Assembly: GCF_003122385.1 (NCBI RefSeq) | Contig: NZ_CP029255.1 | Coordinates: 5,394,001-5,458,000, forward strand | Direction: 5' to 3' | Length of the DNA stretch: 64,000 nucleotides | From: Flavobacterium crocinum | GTDB taxonomy: Bacteria; Bacteroidota; Bacteroidia; Flavobacteriales; Flavobacteriaceae | Part shown: piece by piece, positions 8,905 through 19,000 of the stretch | Layout: every line of letters begins with the position of its first letter | How positions within the stretch are numbered: position 1 is the stretch's first letter | The notes under the pieces: generated by a model | Databases searched by the model: none | What the model saw: the letters and a program-made list of their open reading frames with translations, nothing else | What the model was told of the DNA's origin: nothing | Made by a program: the position numbers and the translations under genes

Positions 8905-8930
8905 AGACGCACTGCAGTGCGTCTCTACAG
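8905..8930. repeat. GACGCACTGCAGTGCGTC palindromic repeat, copy 2
   Basis: A perfect 20-base palindrome (8905-8924) followed by CTACAG. It is preceded by CCAATCTGGCGTT, shared with copy 3 as CCAATCTGACGTT, so the repeat unit is longer than the hairpin. Confidence 0.85.
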
Positions 8931-8990
8931 ATATTCATGATTAAATTTTTTAAAACATTCGTTTCTCTAGACCATCTCCAATCTGACGTT

Positions 8991-9016
8991 AGACGCACTG
9001 CGGTGCGTCTCTACAG
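8991..9016. repeat. GACGCACTGCGGTGCGTC palindromic repeat, copy 3
   Basis: The same element as copy 2 with one G-T wobble in the stem, again followed by CTACAGATAT. Confidence 0.85.
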
Positions 9017-9157
9017 ATATACAGACTGGAAAACCTTTGTCTCTTTGCAACTTTGTCTCTTTGTCACAAAAAAAGAAAAAACTTAGCGTCTTAGTATCTT
9101 AGAACCTTAGCAACTTTTTTTCGTACCTTTGCAACTCTGAACCTTTGAACCTCTAAA

Positions 9158-9892
9158 GTGAGATATTTTATTCAATTTGCTTATAACGGAACACATTATC
9201 ATGGCTGGCAGATACAGCCCAACGCCTCTTCTGTTCAGGAAACTTTAAATAAGGCTTTTTCGGTTTTATTGAATGAACCTATAAGTATTATGGGTGCCGG
9301 AAGAACCGATACTGGTGTACATGCAACAGAAATGTTTGGGCATTTTGATACTGAAAAAACTTTGGATGTTCCTATGTTGGTTCATAAACTGAATTCTTTT
9401 TTACCAAAAGATATTGCCATTTTTAATATTATTCCGCTTCATGATGACGCGCATTGCCGATTTGATGCTACAAAACGAACGTATGAATATCATATCAATA
9501 CCGTTAAAAATCCGTTTTTGCAGGAATTGAGCTGGTATGTGACTCAAAAATTAGATGTGAGTTTAATGAACGAAGCAGCACAGTTATTATTGAAACATAC
9601 CGATTTTCAGTGTTTTTCGAAAACCAATACGGATGTGAACACTTATGACTGCACGATTTTTGAGGCATTTTGGAAACAGGAAGAAGGAAAACTGATTTTT
9701 ACCATTTCGGCCAATCGGTTTTTGAGGAATATGGTTCGGGCCATTGTGGGGACTTTAATTAATATAGGGTTGCACAAAATTACGCTGGAAGATTTTGAAA
9801 ACATTATCGCCAGTAAAAGCAGAGAAAAAGCGGGATTTTCGGTTCCGGCACATGGTTTATATTTAACCAAAATTGATTACGATTACATTTAA
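9158..9892 (+). CDS. truA: tRNA pseudouridine synthase A
   Basis: A 244-residue TruA of normal length that isomerises U38-U40 in the anticodon stem of tRNAs. The start is a GTG at 9158; the protein begins RYFIQFAYNGTHYHGWQ directly, as the family does, and there is no better ATG. The catalytic aspartate is Asp51 in GAGRTDTGVHA, and the C-terminal half has FLRNMVRAIVGTL. It precedes the ABC exporter by 151 bases. Nothing is odd apart from the start codon and the repeat-dense upstream region, which leaves little room for a standard promoter. Confidence 0.95.
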   Translation: MRYFIQFAYNGTHYHGWQIQPNASSVQETLNKAFSVLLNEPISIMGAGRTDTGVHATEMFGHFDTEKTLDVPMLVHKLNSFLPKDIAIFNIIPLHDDAHCRFDATKRTYEYHINTVKNPFLQELSWYVTQKLDVSLMNEAAQLLLKHTDFQCFSKTNTDVNTYDCTIFEAFWKQEEGKLIFTISANRFLRNMVRAIVGTLINIGLHKITLEDFENIIASKSREKAGFSVPAHGLYLTKIDYDYI

Positions 9893-10043
9893 TAGCCCTG
9901 ATTGAAGTGAAAAGCTTTTTTGAAAAAAATATTGTTTTTGTAATTTTTATGGAGCGACCAACGGAAGCTTTATAAAAATAATACAAAAACCTATTTTTGA
10001 GAAAAACTTGTAACGGAAAGCAGGAAACAGCTCCTAAAAATAA

Positions 10044-11798
10044 ATGAAAGCAAAAGCATTCGACACAGGATTATTTAAACGAATTTTAAAATATACAAGG
10101 CCTTATAAATGGCGTTATTACGGCGTAATTATTTTTGCCGTTTCGCTTTCTATTTTTGCCGCACTCCGTCCCTATTTACTTAAGGAAACCGTTGATGGCT
10201 ACATCAAAACCCATGATAAAATGGGATTATTGTTGTACATTATTTTGATGGGCGCAGTTTTATTGATGGAGGTTTTCTCTCAATTTTATTTTGTGTATTG
10301 GGCCAACTGGCTCGGGCAGGATATTGTAAAAGACATCAGGACAAAACTTTTTAAACACATACTGAGTTTTAGAATGAAATATTTCGATTTGGTTCCGGTT
10401 GGACAGTTGGTTACACGAGCTGTTTCGGATATTGAATCAATTGCCCGTATTTTCAGTCAGGGATTGTTTATGATTATAAGCGATTTGATGAAAATGGTCG
10501 TGGTGCTGATTTTCATGTTTTATATGAACTGGAAACTAACCTGGATTGTAATCGTTGCGATGCCTATTTTGGTTTACATTACGAGAATTTTTCAACGTAA
10601 AATGCAGGTGGCTTTTGAGGAAGTTCGAACGCAAATTGCCAATATGAACTCTTTTGTTCAGGAACGTGTGACAGGAATGAAAATCGTACAGCTTTTTAAC
10701 CGTGAAAAAATCGAAGCTGAAAATTTTAAAGACATCAACAACAAACACAGAGTGGCCTGGATTAAGACGATTTTGTATAACTCTATTTTCTTTCCAATTG
10801 CGGATATTATTTCATCGATTACTTTGGGATTGGTTGTGGTTTATGGCGGTTTCAGAATTTTGAACGGAGATCATTTTACCACTTTTGGAGATTTGTTTTC
10901 GTATACGATGTTCATTGGAATGTTATTTAACCCGTTGAGACAAATTGCGGATAAATTCAATGAAATGCAGTTGGGAATGATTGCAGCCAATCGTGTTTTT
11001 GATATTATTGATACGCAGGATCATATTCAGGATACGGGTAAAATTGAAGCGCCAGTTTTTAACGGAAGCATCGAATTTAAGCAAGTTCGTTTTAGTTATA
11101 TTCCCGAAGAAGAAGTTATCAAGGGAATTGATTTGTCGGTTTCGGCAGGACAGACTGTGGCGATTGTAGGTTCTACAGGCGCGGGAAAATCTACGATTAT
11201 TAATCTGCTGAATCGTTTTTACGAAATCAACAGCGGAACGATTTGTATTGATGGAGAAAATATCGAAAACTATACTTTGGCTTCTTTGAGAAAACAAATC
11301 GCTGTGGTTTTACAAGATGTGTTTTTGTTTGCCGATACGATTTACAATAATATTACTTTGCACAATCCGGAAATTACCCGAGACATGGTAATTGATGCGG
11401 CAAAGAAAATTGGTGTTCATGATTTTATTATGAACCTGCCAAATAATTACGATTTTGATGTAAAAGAGCGCGGTGTTATGTTATCATCCGGACAACGCCA
11501 GCTGATTGCATTTTTACGTTCGTACGTGAGTAATCCAAGTATTTTGATTTTGGATGAGGCTACTTCTTCTATTGATACGTATTCAGAAGAAATGATTCAG
11601 CGTGCGACAGAAACGATTACAAAAGGAAGAACTTCTATTATTATAGCACATCGATTAGCAACAATTGTAAATGCAGATAAAATTGTGGTGATGGATAAGG
11701 GATTGATTGTTGAACAGGGAACGCATCATGAATTATTAACTAAAACTGATGGTTACTATAAAAATTTATATGACTCTCAGTTCGCCGTGGCGAACTAA
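10044..11798 (+). CDS. ABC exporter, fused permease and ATPase (MsbA/LmrA type)
   Basis: A 584-residue half-transporter. The N-terminal ABC_membrane domain with about six helices (residues 20-310) is followed by a nucleotide-binding domain with Walker A GSTGAGKS (376-383), Q loop (VVLQDVFLF), signature LSSGQRQ, Walker B ILILDEATSS and H-loop AHRLATI. It would act as a homodimer or heterodimer exporting lipids, drugs or peptides across the inner membrane. The substrate cannot be deduced. In flavobacteria a gene of this type often follows truA. The next gene starts 16 bases downstream. Confidence 0.92.
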   Translation: MKAKAFDTGLFKRILKYTRPYKWRYYGVIIFAVSLSIFAALRPYLLKETVDGYIKTHDKMGLLLYIILMGAVLLMEVFSQFYFVYWANWLGQDIVKDIRTKLFKHILSFRMKYFDLVPVGQLVTRAVSDIESIARIFSQGLFMIISDLMKMVVVLIFMFYMNWKLTWIVIVAMPILVYITRIFQRKMQVAFEEVRTQIANMNSFVQERVTGMKIVQLFNREKIEAENFKDINNKHRVAWIKTILYNSIFFPIADIISSITLGLVVVYGGFRILNGDHFTTFGDLFSYTMFIGMLFNPLRQIADKFNEMQLGMIAANRVFDIIDTQDHIQDTGKIEAPVFNGSIEFKQVRFSYIPEEEVIKGIDLSVSAGQTVAIVGSTGAGKSTIINLLNRFYEINSGTICIDGENIENYTLASLRKQIAVVLQDVFLFADTIYNNITLHNPEITRDMVIDAAKKIGVHDFIMNLPNNYDFDVKERGVMLSSGQRQLIAFLRSYVSNPSILILDEATSSIDTYSEEMIQRATETITKGRTSIIIAHRLATIVNADKIVVMDKGLIVEQGTHHELLTKTDGYYKNLYDSQFAVAN

Positions 11799-11814
11799 GT
11801 CATGATGGTATTCT

Positions 11815-13392
11815 TTGAAATTTAGATTAAAAAATATTACTTCAAGACGTGCTTTTGTAATTTACGTTATTGTATCTATTCTGGTTACGGTTTTGTCGGT
11901 TTACATTCTAAGTAATCTGATTACAGACCTGACCGAAAAATCGAATGATGATATAGCGATGCGTAACTTCCTTAAAAAGCAGGAATTCATGTCTGAGGAA
12001 CTTACCAAGTTTTGGGAGCAGGAAAAAAGAATTGAACATGTTTTAAAAATAAGCAGTTCTGCCAACCTTGACAATAATTTACAGCTTTTGTCTTCGTTGC
12101 AGGCGAATAATAAACTCGTGGTCAATAATTGGTTTCAAATTAATGAAAATGATATTCATTTTGGTAACAATGCTATTTCGGGTGAAATTAAAAATGATGT
12201 AAAAACATTTCTTCTTCAAAACAAAAATGCGGAACATCTCAGCGTAATTCTTCCGCAGGGAAAAGAATGGGTTTGGCGTATTTATTTCAAATTAGTTTCA
12301 GAAAATAATATGACTGTAAAATACGGTTATGATATTAATCTGAGACTGCTTCATAGTTATATTTCTAAAATAGATAAAACGAAAACAGCTACCAATTACG
12401 CTTTTGTTTTTGATAATAACGGAACCTGCGTTTACCATCCGGAAATTACTTTTCTTGGAAAAAATATTTTTAAGATTTCGGCCTTCAATCCTTCTGATAC
12501 TATTTACAGTAAGAAAAAAGATTTTGCTAAAAGAACAACACTATCTGAATTTTTGAAAGTAGATGTCATTCGTTTTACCAAAAAACTGGACATCAAACAT
12601 TCTAACTGGTTTGTGTGCGTTAACGTTCCGAAAATGGTCTCGGATGAAAATGTTGCTTTGATTAAAAAGTATTCGACCTGGATTTATTCGATTACGACAG
12701 TAATGCTTCTTTTGATTTTTTATCTTTTCTCTTATGCCAACAGACGTGCGTACAGAGAAAAGGGAATTGTAATTAAAGAGAAAAACAAACTTCTTGTAGA
12801 GAATGAAAAAATAATCAAAGAGAAAGCGTTAATTCAGTTACAGCAATTGAAGGAGCAGATTAATCCGCATTTCCTGTTCAATTCGCTCAATTCACTTTAT
12901 ATGTTAATTGGAAGTGATATTAAAACAGCACAAAAATTTACGCTGAACCTTTCCCGTATTTATCGTTATTTAATTGATCCGCCGGAAAAGAACATTGTTC
13001 CTTTAAAGGATGAATTACTATTTATTGAAAAATACATCTTTTTACAGCAGACTCGTTTTAAGGAAGAGTTATTCTTTTCAATAGAAATCGAAGACGAATC
13101 GGCATTAAACAAACATATCCCCTATCTTGCTTTTCAGGTTGTAGTCGAAAATGCTATTAAGCACAACTCGGCTACACAGGAAAATCCACTTACTACAAAA
13201 ATCCTGATTAAAGCAGATCAGGTAATTATCAGCAACAATCTTCAAAAGAAACTGAATGCTGAACCGAGCACCAAATTTGGATTAAATTATCTCCAAAGCA
13301 TTTACCATTATTATTCAAAAAACGAATTTAAGACATCAGAAAAAGATGGCTATTTTGTTTGTATCCTTCCATTACTATCCATTCACTCCTGA
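11815..13392 (+). CDS. LytS/YehU-type sensor histidine kinase with extracytoplasmic sensor
   Basis: A 525-residue kinase. A membrane helix (about 13-35), an extracytoplasmic sensor of about 240 residues with a Cache-like YAFVFDNNGTCVYHP stretch, a second helix (about 280-300), a coiled linker, then a His_kinase domain (PF06580) with His352 in QINPHFLFNSLNSL and a C-terminal ATPase with the N box VVENAIKHN. The start is TTG at 11815; upstream in this frame there is a stop, and the next Met lies after the first helix. Kinases of this type pair with LytTR regulators. One lies at 20877, beyond the metalloprotease and SusCD genes, and is the likely partner. The 3' end overlaps the first 13-base direct repeat. 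Confidence 0.88.
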   Translation: MKFRLKNITSRRAFVIYVIVSILVTVLSVYILSNLITDLTEKSNDDIAMRNFLKKQEFMSEELTKFWEQEKRIEHVLKISSSANLDNNLQLLSSLQANNKLVVNNWFQINENDIHFGNNAISGEIKNDVKTFLLQNKNAEHLSVILPQGKEWVWRIYFKLVSENNMTVKYGYDINLRLLHSYISKIDKTKTATNYAFVFDNNGTCVYHPEITFLGKNIFKISAFNPSDTIYSKKKDFAKRTTLSEFLKVDVIRFTKKLDIKHSNWFVCVNVPKMVSDENVALIKKYSTWIYSITTVMLLLIFYLFSYANRRAYREKGIVIKEKNKLLVENEKIIKEKALIQLQQLKEQINPHFLFNSLNSLYMLIGSDIKTAQKFTLNLSRIYRYLIDPPEKNIVPLKDELLFIEKYIFLQQTRFKEELFFSIEIEDESALNKHIPYLAFQVVVENAIKHNSATQENPLTTKILIKADQVIISNNLQKKLNAEPSTKFGLNYLQSIYHYYSKNEFKTSEKDGYFVCILPLLSIHS

Positions 13393-13410
13393 AAAAAATC
13401 CATTCACTCC
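13377..13410 (+). promoter_or_regulatory. Candidate LytTR operator: two 13-base direct repeats, 21-base period
   Basis: ATCCATTCACTCC occurs at 13377-13389 and again, identically, at 13398-13410. The period of 21 bases is two helical turns, the arrangement known for LytTR response regulators such as AgrA and YpdB. The second copy ends 10 bases before a possible -33 TTTG (13421) and 30 before a -7 box TAGTTTCG (13441-13448). The first copy overlaps the kinase stop codon. Confidence 0.6.
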
Positions 13411-13420
13411 CTTTTTTTTT

Positions 13421-13448
13421 TTTGCTGCACTAAAATAAAATAGTTTCG
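13421..13448 (+). promoter_or_regulatory. Probable promoter of the metalloprotease-SusCD unit
   Basis: TTTG (13421-13424), a 16-base spacer and TAGTTTCG (13441-13448) resemble the Bacteroidota -33/-7 pattern, slightly shorter than the usual spacing. The ATG is 29 bases further on. Confidence 0.45.
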
Positions 13449-13477
13449 GCCAAAAATTAACCTAAACTTAACATCTG

Positions 13478-16075
13478 ATGAAGGAAAAGGCATTCCTGCA
13501 TAATTTGATAACAATTTGCATACTCCTATTATTATTAGCTCCGCTTACTGTTCAATCTCAAAAAAAGAAGAAAGACAAAAAAGAGGAAACAACTGAAATT
13601 AAAAAAGATTCTACCGATTCTAAAAAAGGTAAAAAATACAGTGACCTTGTCAAAAAGGGAACCGTTAAAAAAGGACTGTTCAATGTTATTCAGGTAAAAA
13701 CCGATGTTTATTTTGAAATTCAGGACAGCTTATTTAAAAGAGAATTTTTAGTTGTAAACAAATTATCGCAAGTTCCTTTTCAGGTAAATGAAGCCGGTTT
13801 AAACAAAGGAATGAATTATGAAAACAAGATTATTAGTTTTTATAAAGATACAATCGCAAAGAAAGTCTGGGTAAAATCGTATGTTCCTAAAGTTTCTTCT
13901 CCAAAAGAAGACGCGATTACCCAATCAGTTCAAAACAATTTTGCCGAATCTATTATTGAAGTTTTTGATATTGAAACCAAAAACAATGATTCGACTGCTG
14001 TTGTAATAAAAGTAAATAAGATTTTTGACGGAAAACAAAAAAGCTTCAACGATGTTTTAAGCAACATTGGTTTTGGAGGTTCTGTTAAATCTGAGCTTTC
14101 TTATATTGAAGGTTTAAAATCTTTCCCAAAAAATATTGTTGTCAAATCTCAACTGACAACTTCTATAAGCGAAGGCGGTCCGGCATTGTCGGTGACTCTT
14201 GGCGTAACAAGTAATATTATTTTATTGGATAAAACTCCAATGAAACCACGTTTTTCTGATAAAAGAATTGGATTTTTTACAGAAAAACACTGGTATTTTG
14301 CCGATGCACAACAGGCAATGCTTGAAAAAGAATTAATAACACGCTGGCGTCTTGAACCTAAAAAGGAAGACGAAGAGCGTTATTTAAAAGGTGAATTAGT
14401 AGAGCCGAAAAAACCAATCGTTTATTACATCGATCCTTCTACTCCAAAGCAGTGGAGAAAGTATATTATTGATGGAGTTCACGATTGGCAGGCAGCTTTT
14501 GAAAAAGCAGGATTTAAAAATGCTGTGATTGCAAAAGAACCTACTGAACAAGATTTAGATTTTGATATTGATGATGTTCGTTATTCTGTAATTACGTATG
14601 CGGCTTCTCCAAAATCAAATGCAATGGGACCATCTGTGGTTGACCCAAGAAGCGGTGAAATTATCGAGGCTGATATTATCTGGTGGCATAATGTTATGAC
14701 TTCGCTTCAAAGCTGGATGCGTATTCAGACTGGACCAATCGATCCAAAAGCCAGAGGCAATAAGTTCAGTGATGAGCATATGGGAGAAGCAATTCGTTTT
14801 GTTTCTTCTCACGAAGTCGGTCATACTTTTGGTTTGAAACACAATATGGGTTCTTCTTTTGCTTATGATGTTGAGTCCTTGCGTTCTAAAGAATTCACAG
14901 CAAAAATGGGCGGCACTGCTCCTTCTATTATGGATTATGCCCGTTACAATTATGTAGCACAACCTGAAGATAATGTTACTGTAATTACTCCTAAAATTGG
15001 AGAATATGATAAATATGCGATCGAATGGGGATACAGATGGTACGGTCCAAATGACAACGAGACTTTAAAACTAAATACTTTAATCGCTAAACACCAGGAT
15101 GACCCTATTTATTTTTACGGAGAACAGCAGGAAAATATAATCGATCCACGTTCACAGTCTGAAGATTTAGGAAATGATGCTGTAAAAGCGAGTGAATACG
15201 GTTTGAAAAACCTAAAACGTGTTGTTGATAATATTTTAAGCTGGACATACGATAAAGATCAGTCGTATTATGAAACGGGGAAATTATACATCGGGACTAT
15301 TGGTCAATGGCAGTTGTACAATCGTCATGTGATGAACAATATTGGCGGTGTTTATTTGAACGAAACGGTTCATGGCGACAACAAACAAAGTTACGTTCCG
15401 GTTCCGGCAGCAATGCAGAAAAGAGCGACTGATTATTTAGCTAAAAATGTCATCACGATTCCGCAGTGGTTGTTTTTTAATGACATTTTAGACAAAACCA
15501 ATCCGTTGAAAGATTCTCCTCTTGGTCCTTATGAATATACACCTTACACGCTTTCAAGAGAATTGCAATACAGCATTTTATACGATTTATTTAGTGATGA
15601 TCGTTTGCTTCGAATGACAGAAAATGAATTGTATCAGCGTAATAAAACCAAAGATCCTGTTTTTACCGTAAATGATTTGTTTAAAAAAATGCACCAAAGT
15701 GTTTTTGCGGGAACGATTCAGAATAAATCTTTAAGCATTTTGGAAAGAATGACACAAAAGAATTATATAGATGTTTTGATTGTTTCAACAAATAAATTAT
15801 TTGAAAAAACAGATGCTAAAAAATTACTGGATATTCAGCAGACTTTAAATATGCCTCATTTGTGCGGTTATTTAGATGATGCTCATATGGCAAGAAACAT
15901 TAATCAGTCTTCTTTAAAAAGAGTTACTGAAGTGACTTCTGATAAAAAAGGAGAACTAAACAGAGTCCTTCAATTATTAAAAACTAAAAAAAGCACAGGA
16001 GACCAATCTACCCAAAACCATTACCGCGATTTGATACAACGAATCGAAAAAGCCCTAAATAATACAACCTTTTAA
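13478..16075 (+). CDS. Secreted zinc metalloprotease of the DUF5117/DUF5118 family
   Basis: An 865-residue protein with a signal peptide (residues 1-27), a Lys-rich linker, DUF5118-like and DUF5117-like regions (about 45-400), a metzincin-type catalytic motif HEVGHTFGLKH (His445, Glu446, His449, His455) and a downstream SIMDY Met-turn (residue about 486). These establish a gluzincin/metzincin-like zinc protease exported to the periplasm or surface. SusC follows 16 bases after its stop, so the protease and the uptake pair form one unit; a plausible division of labour is peptide cleavage followed by SusCD import. The substrate is not known. Confidence 0.88.
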   Translation: MKEKAFLHNLITICILLLLLAPLTVQSQKKKKDKKEETTEIKKDSTDSKKGKKYSDLVKKGTVKKGLFNVIQVKTDVYFEIQDSLFKREFLVVNKLSQVPFQVNEAGLNKGMNYENKIISFYKDTIAKKVWVKSYVPKVSSPKEDAITQSVQNNFAESIIEVFDIETKNNDSTAVVIKVNKIFDGKQKSFNDVLSNIGFGGSVKSELSYIEGLKSFPKNIVVKSQLTTSISEGGPALSVTLGVTSNIILLDKTPMKPRFSDKRIGFFTEKHWYFADAQQAMLEKELITRWRLEPKKEDEERYLKGELVEPKKPIVYYIDPSTPKQWRKYIIDGVHDWQAAFEKAGFKNAVIAKEPTEQDLDFDIDDVRYSVITYAASPKSNAMGPSVVDPRSGEIIEADIIWWHNVMTSLQSWMRIQTGPIDPKARGNKFSDEHMGEAIRFVSSHEVGHTFGLKHNMGSSFAYDVESLRSKEFTAKMGGTAPSIMDYARYNYVAQPEDNVTVITPKIGEYDKYAIEWGYRWYGPNDNETLKLNTLIAKHQDDPIYFYGEQQENIIDPRSQSEDLGNDAVKASEYGLKNLKRVVDNILSWTYDKDQSYYETGKLYIGTIGQWQLYNRHVMNNIGGVYLNETVHGDNKQSYVPVPAAMQKRATDYLAKNVITIPQWLFFNDILDKTNPLKDSPLGPYEYTPYTLSRELQYSILYDLFSDDRLLRMTENELYQRNKTKDPVFTVNDLFKKMHQSVFAGTIQNKSLSILERMTQKNYIDVLIVSTNKLFEKTDAKKLLDIQQTLNMPHLCGYLDDAHMARNINQSSLKRVTEVTSDKKGELNRVLQLLKTKKSTGDQSTQNHYRDLIQRIEKALNNTTF

Positions 16076-16091
16076 TACACAACCCAAAAAC

Positions 16092-19000
16092 ATGACAAAA
16101 ATTTTACAAGCCTTACTGCTGTTCCTCGCTATTGCAGGTTACTCGCAGGAAACCCGAACTATTACGGGAATCATTCAGGACGCGACAGATTCTTCACCAA
16201 TTCCGGGTGCATCAATCTTTGTTGAAAATAATTCCATTTCAAACAAAACTGCTATGGCAGGTATTATTCATAGTGAAGCTATTGGAACTACTTCAGATTT
16301 CGACGGTAAATTCACCTTGAAAGTGGCAAAAAATGTTACTGCTTTGAGAGTTACTTTCATGGGATACAAATCGTATACTTTGGAATTAGACGGTCAAAAA
16401 AATTACACCATTAACCTAACATCTGAAACAGCTAAACTTCAGGAAGTTGTAGTTACAGGTTATCAAAAAATTGAGAAAAGAAAAGTTACCGGTGCAATTG
16501 CGAAAGTAGAGATGGCCAGCATTCAACAAGCCGGAGTTGCCAGTGTTGACCAAATGTTATTAGGACAAGTAGCAGGGGTTGCCGTTACTACACCATCCGG
16601 AGCACCTGGAGCACCAGCTAAAATTAGAATTAGAGGTACTGCTTCTCTTAATGGTTCCCAGGATCCACTTTGGGTTCTTGACGGATTACCATTAGAAAGT
16701 GAGGATGTGCCTAAAAACTACGATAAGGATAATATCGATTTATTAGCTAATTATTCTATCGCAGGATTAAATCCTGATGATATTAAAGATATTACTATTT
16801 TAAAAGATGCTGCTGCAACTTCTATTTATGGTGCGCGTGCTGCAAATGGAGTTATTGTAATTACTACTAAAAAAGGAAAAAGTGGTAAAATGGTAATTAA
16901 CGTTAACACTAATACTTTTATCAATCTTAAACCTGATTTTGATAAATTAAATTTAATGAATGCTAACCAAAAAGTTGATTTTGAACTTGGTTTGGCTAGT
17001 CGTTCAGATTTAACATATAGAGATACCAATGGTGAAGTCGCTCGTATTTTAAACGGAGCGAATGAATTAAATACTTTCAGAAATGGCGGATTCTCTTCTT
17101 TGAGTCCAACTACTCAAAATGCAATCAATGCTTTAAGAAACAATAATTTTAACTGGGGGAACTTAATTTACCAAAATGCAATTAATACACAGCATGGTTT
17201 AAGTATGTCCGGAGGAGGTGAAAAATCAGACTACTATTTTTCTGCTGGCTTTTATGATGAGCAAGGAACTACTATCGGAACTGGTTTCAAACGTTACAAT
17301 TTAACTTTAAAAAACAATTACGAAGTATCAGACAGATTTAAAGTTGGCGTTGGACTTTTTGGCTCAGAGTCTATAAAAAACTCTTACGTTACAGATGTAA
17401 GTACAAATACAAATCCTGCTAATTATACAAGAAATGTAAATCCGTACCTGACACCTTATAATGCTGACGGAAGTTATAATTATGACCAGGATATCACAGG
17501 ATATTCTGATCGTTACATTCCATTTAATATTTTAGAAGAGAGAGCAAATACTTCATACGACCTAAAAGCAAGAGCCATAAAAGCTATTTTAGATGCTGAA
17601 TATAAAATTACAGATCATTTAAAAGCTAATAGCCAGCTTGGTCTTCAGTTAGACAATACTTCTTCTGAGAAATTCGCCGGTCAAAACAGTTATTATACAA
17701 GGAGATATAGAGAAAAATCACGCTATTTTTCTAATGGTAGTTTTAATTACTTTCTTCCAAATGGTGGTGTAATTGAAAATTCTAATAAAGACTTTTTTCA
17801 ATATAATTTAAAGACAACCCTTAATTACTCGAACACTTTTGCTGATAAACACGAGGTCGAAATTATGGTTGGTAATGAAATCAGAAGAAATTATCAAACT
17901 GCTATTTTTACAAAAGGATTCGGTTTTGATGAAAACACCTTAACAACGCAGCAAATCGTTTTTCCTAATGCTGACATGGCAAACAACTCTGAATACAGAA
18001 CGTATCGTAAAGAACAAAATGAAAATGCATTTGCTTCTTTCTTTGCTACTGCTTCTTATACCTACAACAGAAAATATACTGTTTTTGGAAGTGCCAGATA
18101 TGATGGTTCAGATTTATTTGGTGTAGATCCAAAATACAAATATTTACCACTTTGGTCTGGCTCTGCAGCCTGGTTGGTTTCTCAGGAAAACTTCTTAAGA
18201 GACAGCAACGTTATTTCTAACTTAAGACTACGTGGTTCTTATGGTTTACAAGGAAATATCGACAAAAATACATCTCCATTTGTTGTAGGAGAAAACAAAA
18301 CTACAACTATTCTTCCGGGACAGACAGAACCTACAATTGTAGTAGTTAGTCCTCCGAACGAAAAATTACGTTGGGAAAAAACTACGAATACAAACTTTGG
18401 TGCAGACCTTGGATTGTTTCACAACCGTATCAGTATTATTGCTGATGTTTACGGAAGAAAAAGTACCGATTTATTAGGTAACAGAGCATTACCATTAGAA
18501 AATGGTTTCGAATTTACAAACATGAACTGGGCTCAGGTAACGAATAAAGGTTTCGAACTTTCTATCGCAACAAAAAATATTGATCGCCCAAATTTCAAAT
18601 GGACTACCAACTTTAACCTTGCACAAAACAAGAGTAATGTTGACCGTATAGAAGTTCGTGATACTGATTATATGCCAAACAGAGAGGGACGTCCTGTAAA
18701 TGCAATTTTCGGATTTAAAACAAACGGAATTGATGAAAACGGAAATCCATTATTCGTAAACAAAAAAGGAGAAACAGTAAACAGCCAGACTTTCTTCGGA
18801 TTGTATGATGTTTTAGCAGACATATTCCCGGGAGAATTTTCTCAATCTAACTTATCGGCAGCAGAATTTAGAGATTTATTTACTTATTTAGGAGATAGAG
18901 ATCCTAAATTTACAGGAGGTATTACTAATACTTTCAAAGTGGGCAATTTTGATCTGGCAGTTGTGGCTTCGTTTACTTTAGACCAAACTATGGTTGAAAC

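Larger units (their letters stand above)
8778..9157. other. Gap without genes, filled by degenerate repeats and palindromes
   Basis: No convincing gene is seen. The gap holds runs of CAAAGGTTCAAAGATACAAAG-like units, three copies of an AGACGCACTGCAGTGCGTCT palindrome (separate entries), and runs of CTTTGCAACTTTGTCTCTTTG and CTTAGNNNCTTAG units up to the truA start. Confidence 0.7.

Noticed and set aside
8651..8944. Open frame on the plus strand in the repeat-filled gap upstream of truA
   Set aside because: It overlaps the phosphoesterase on the other strand and is built from palindromic repeats, so it is not a gene.
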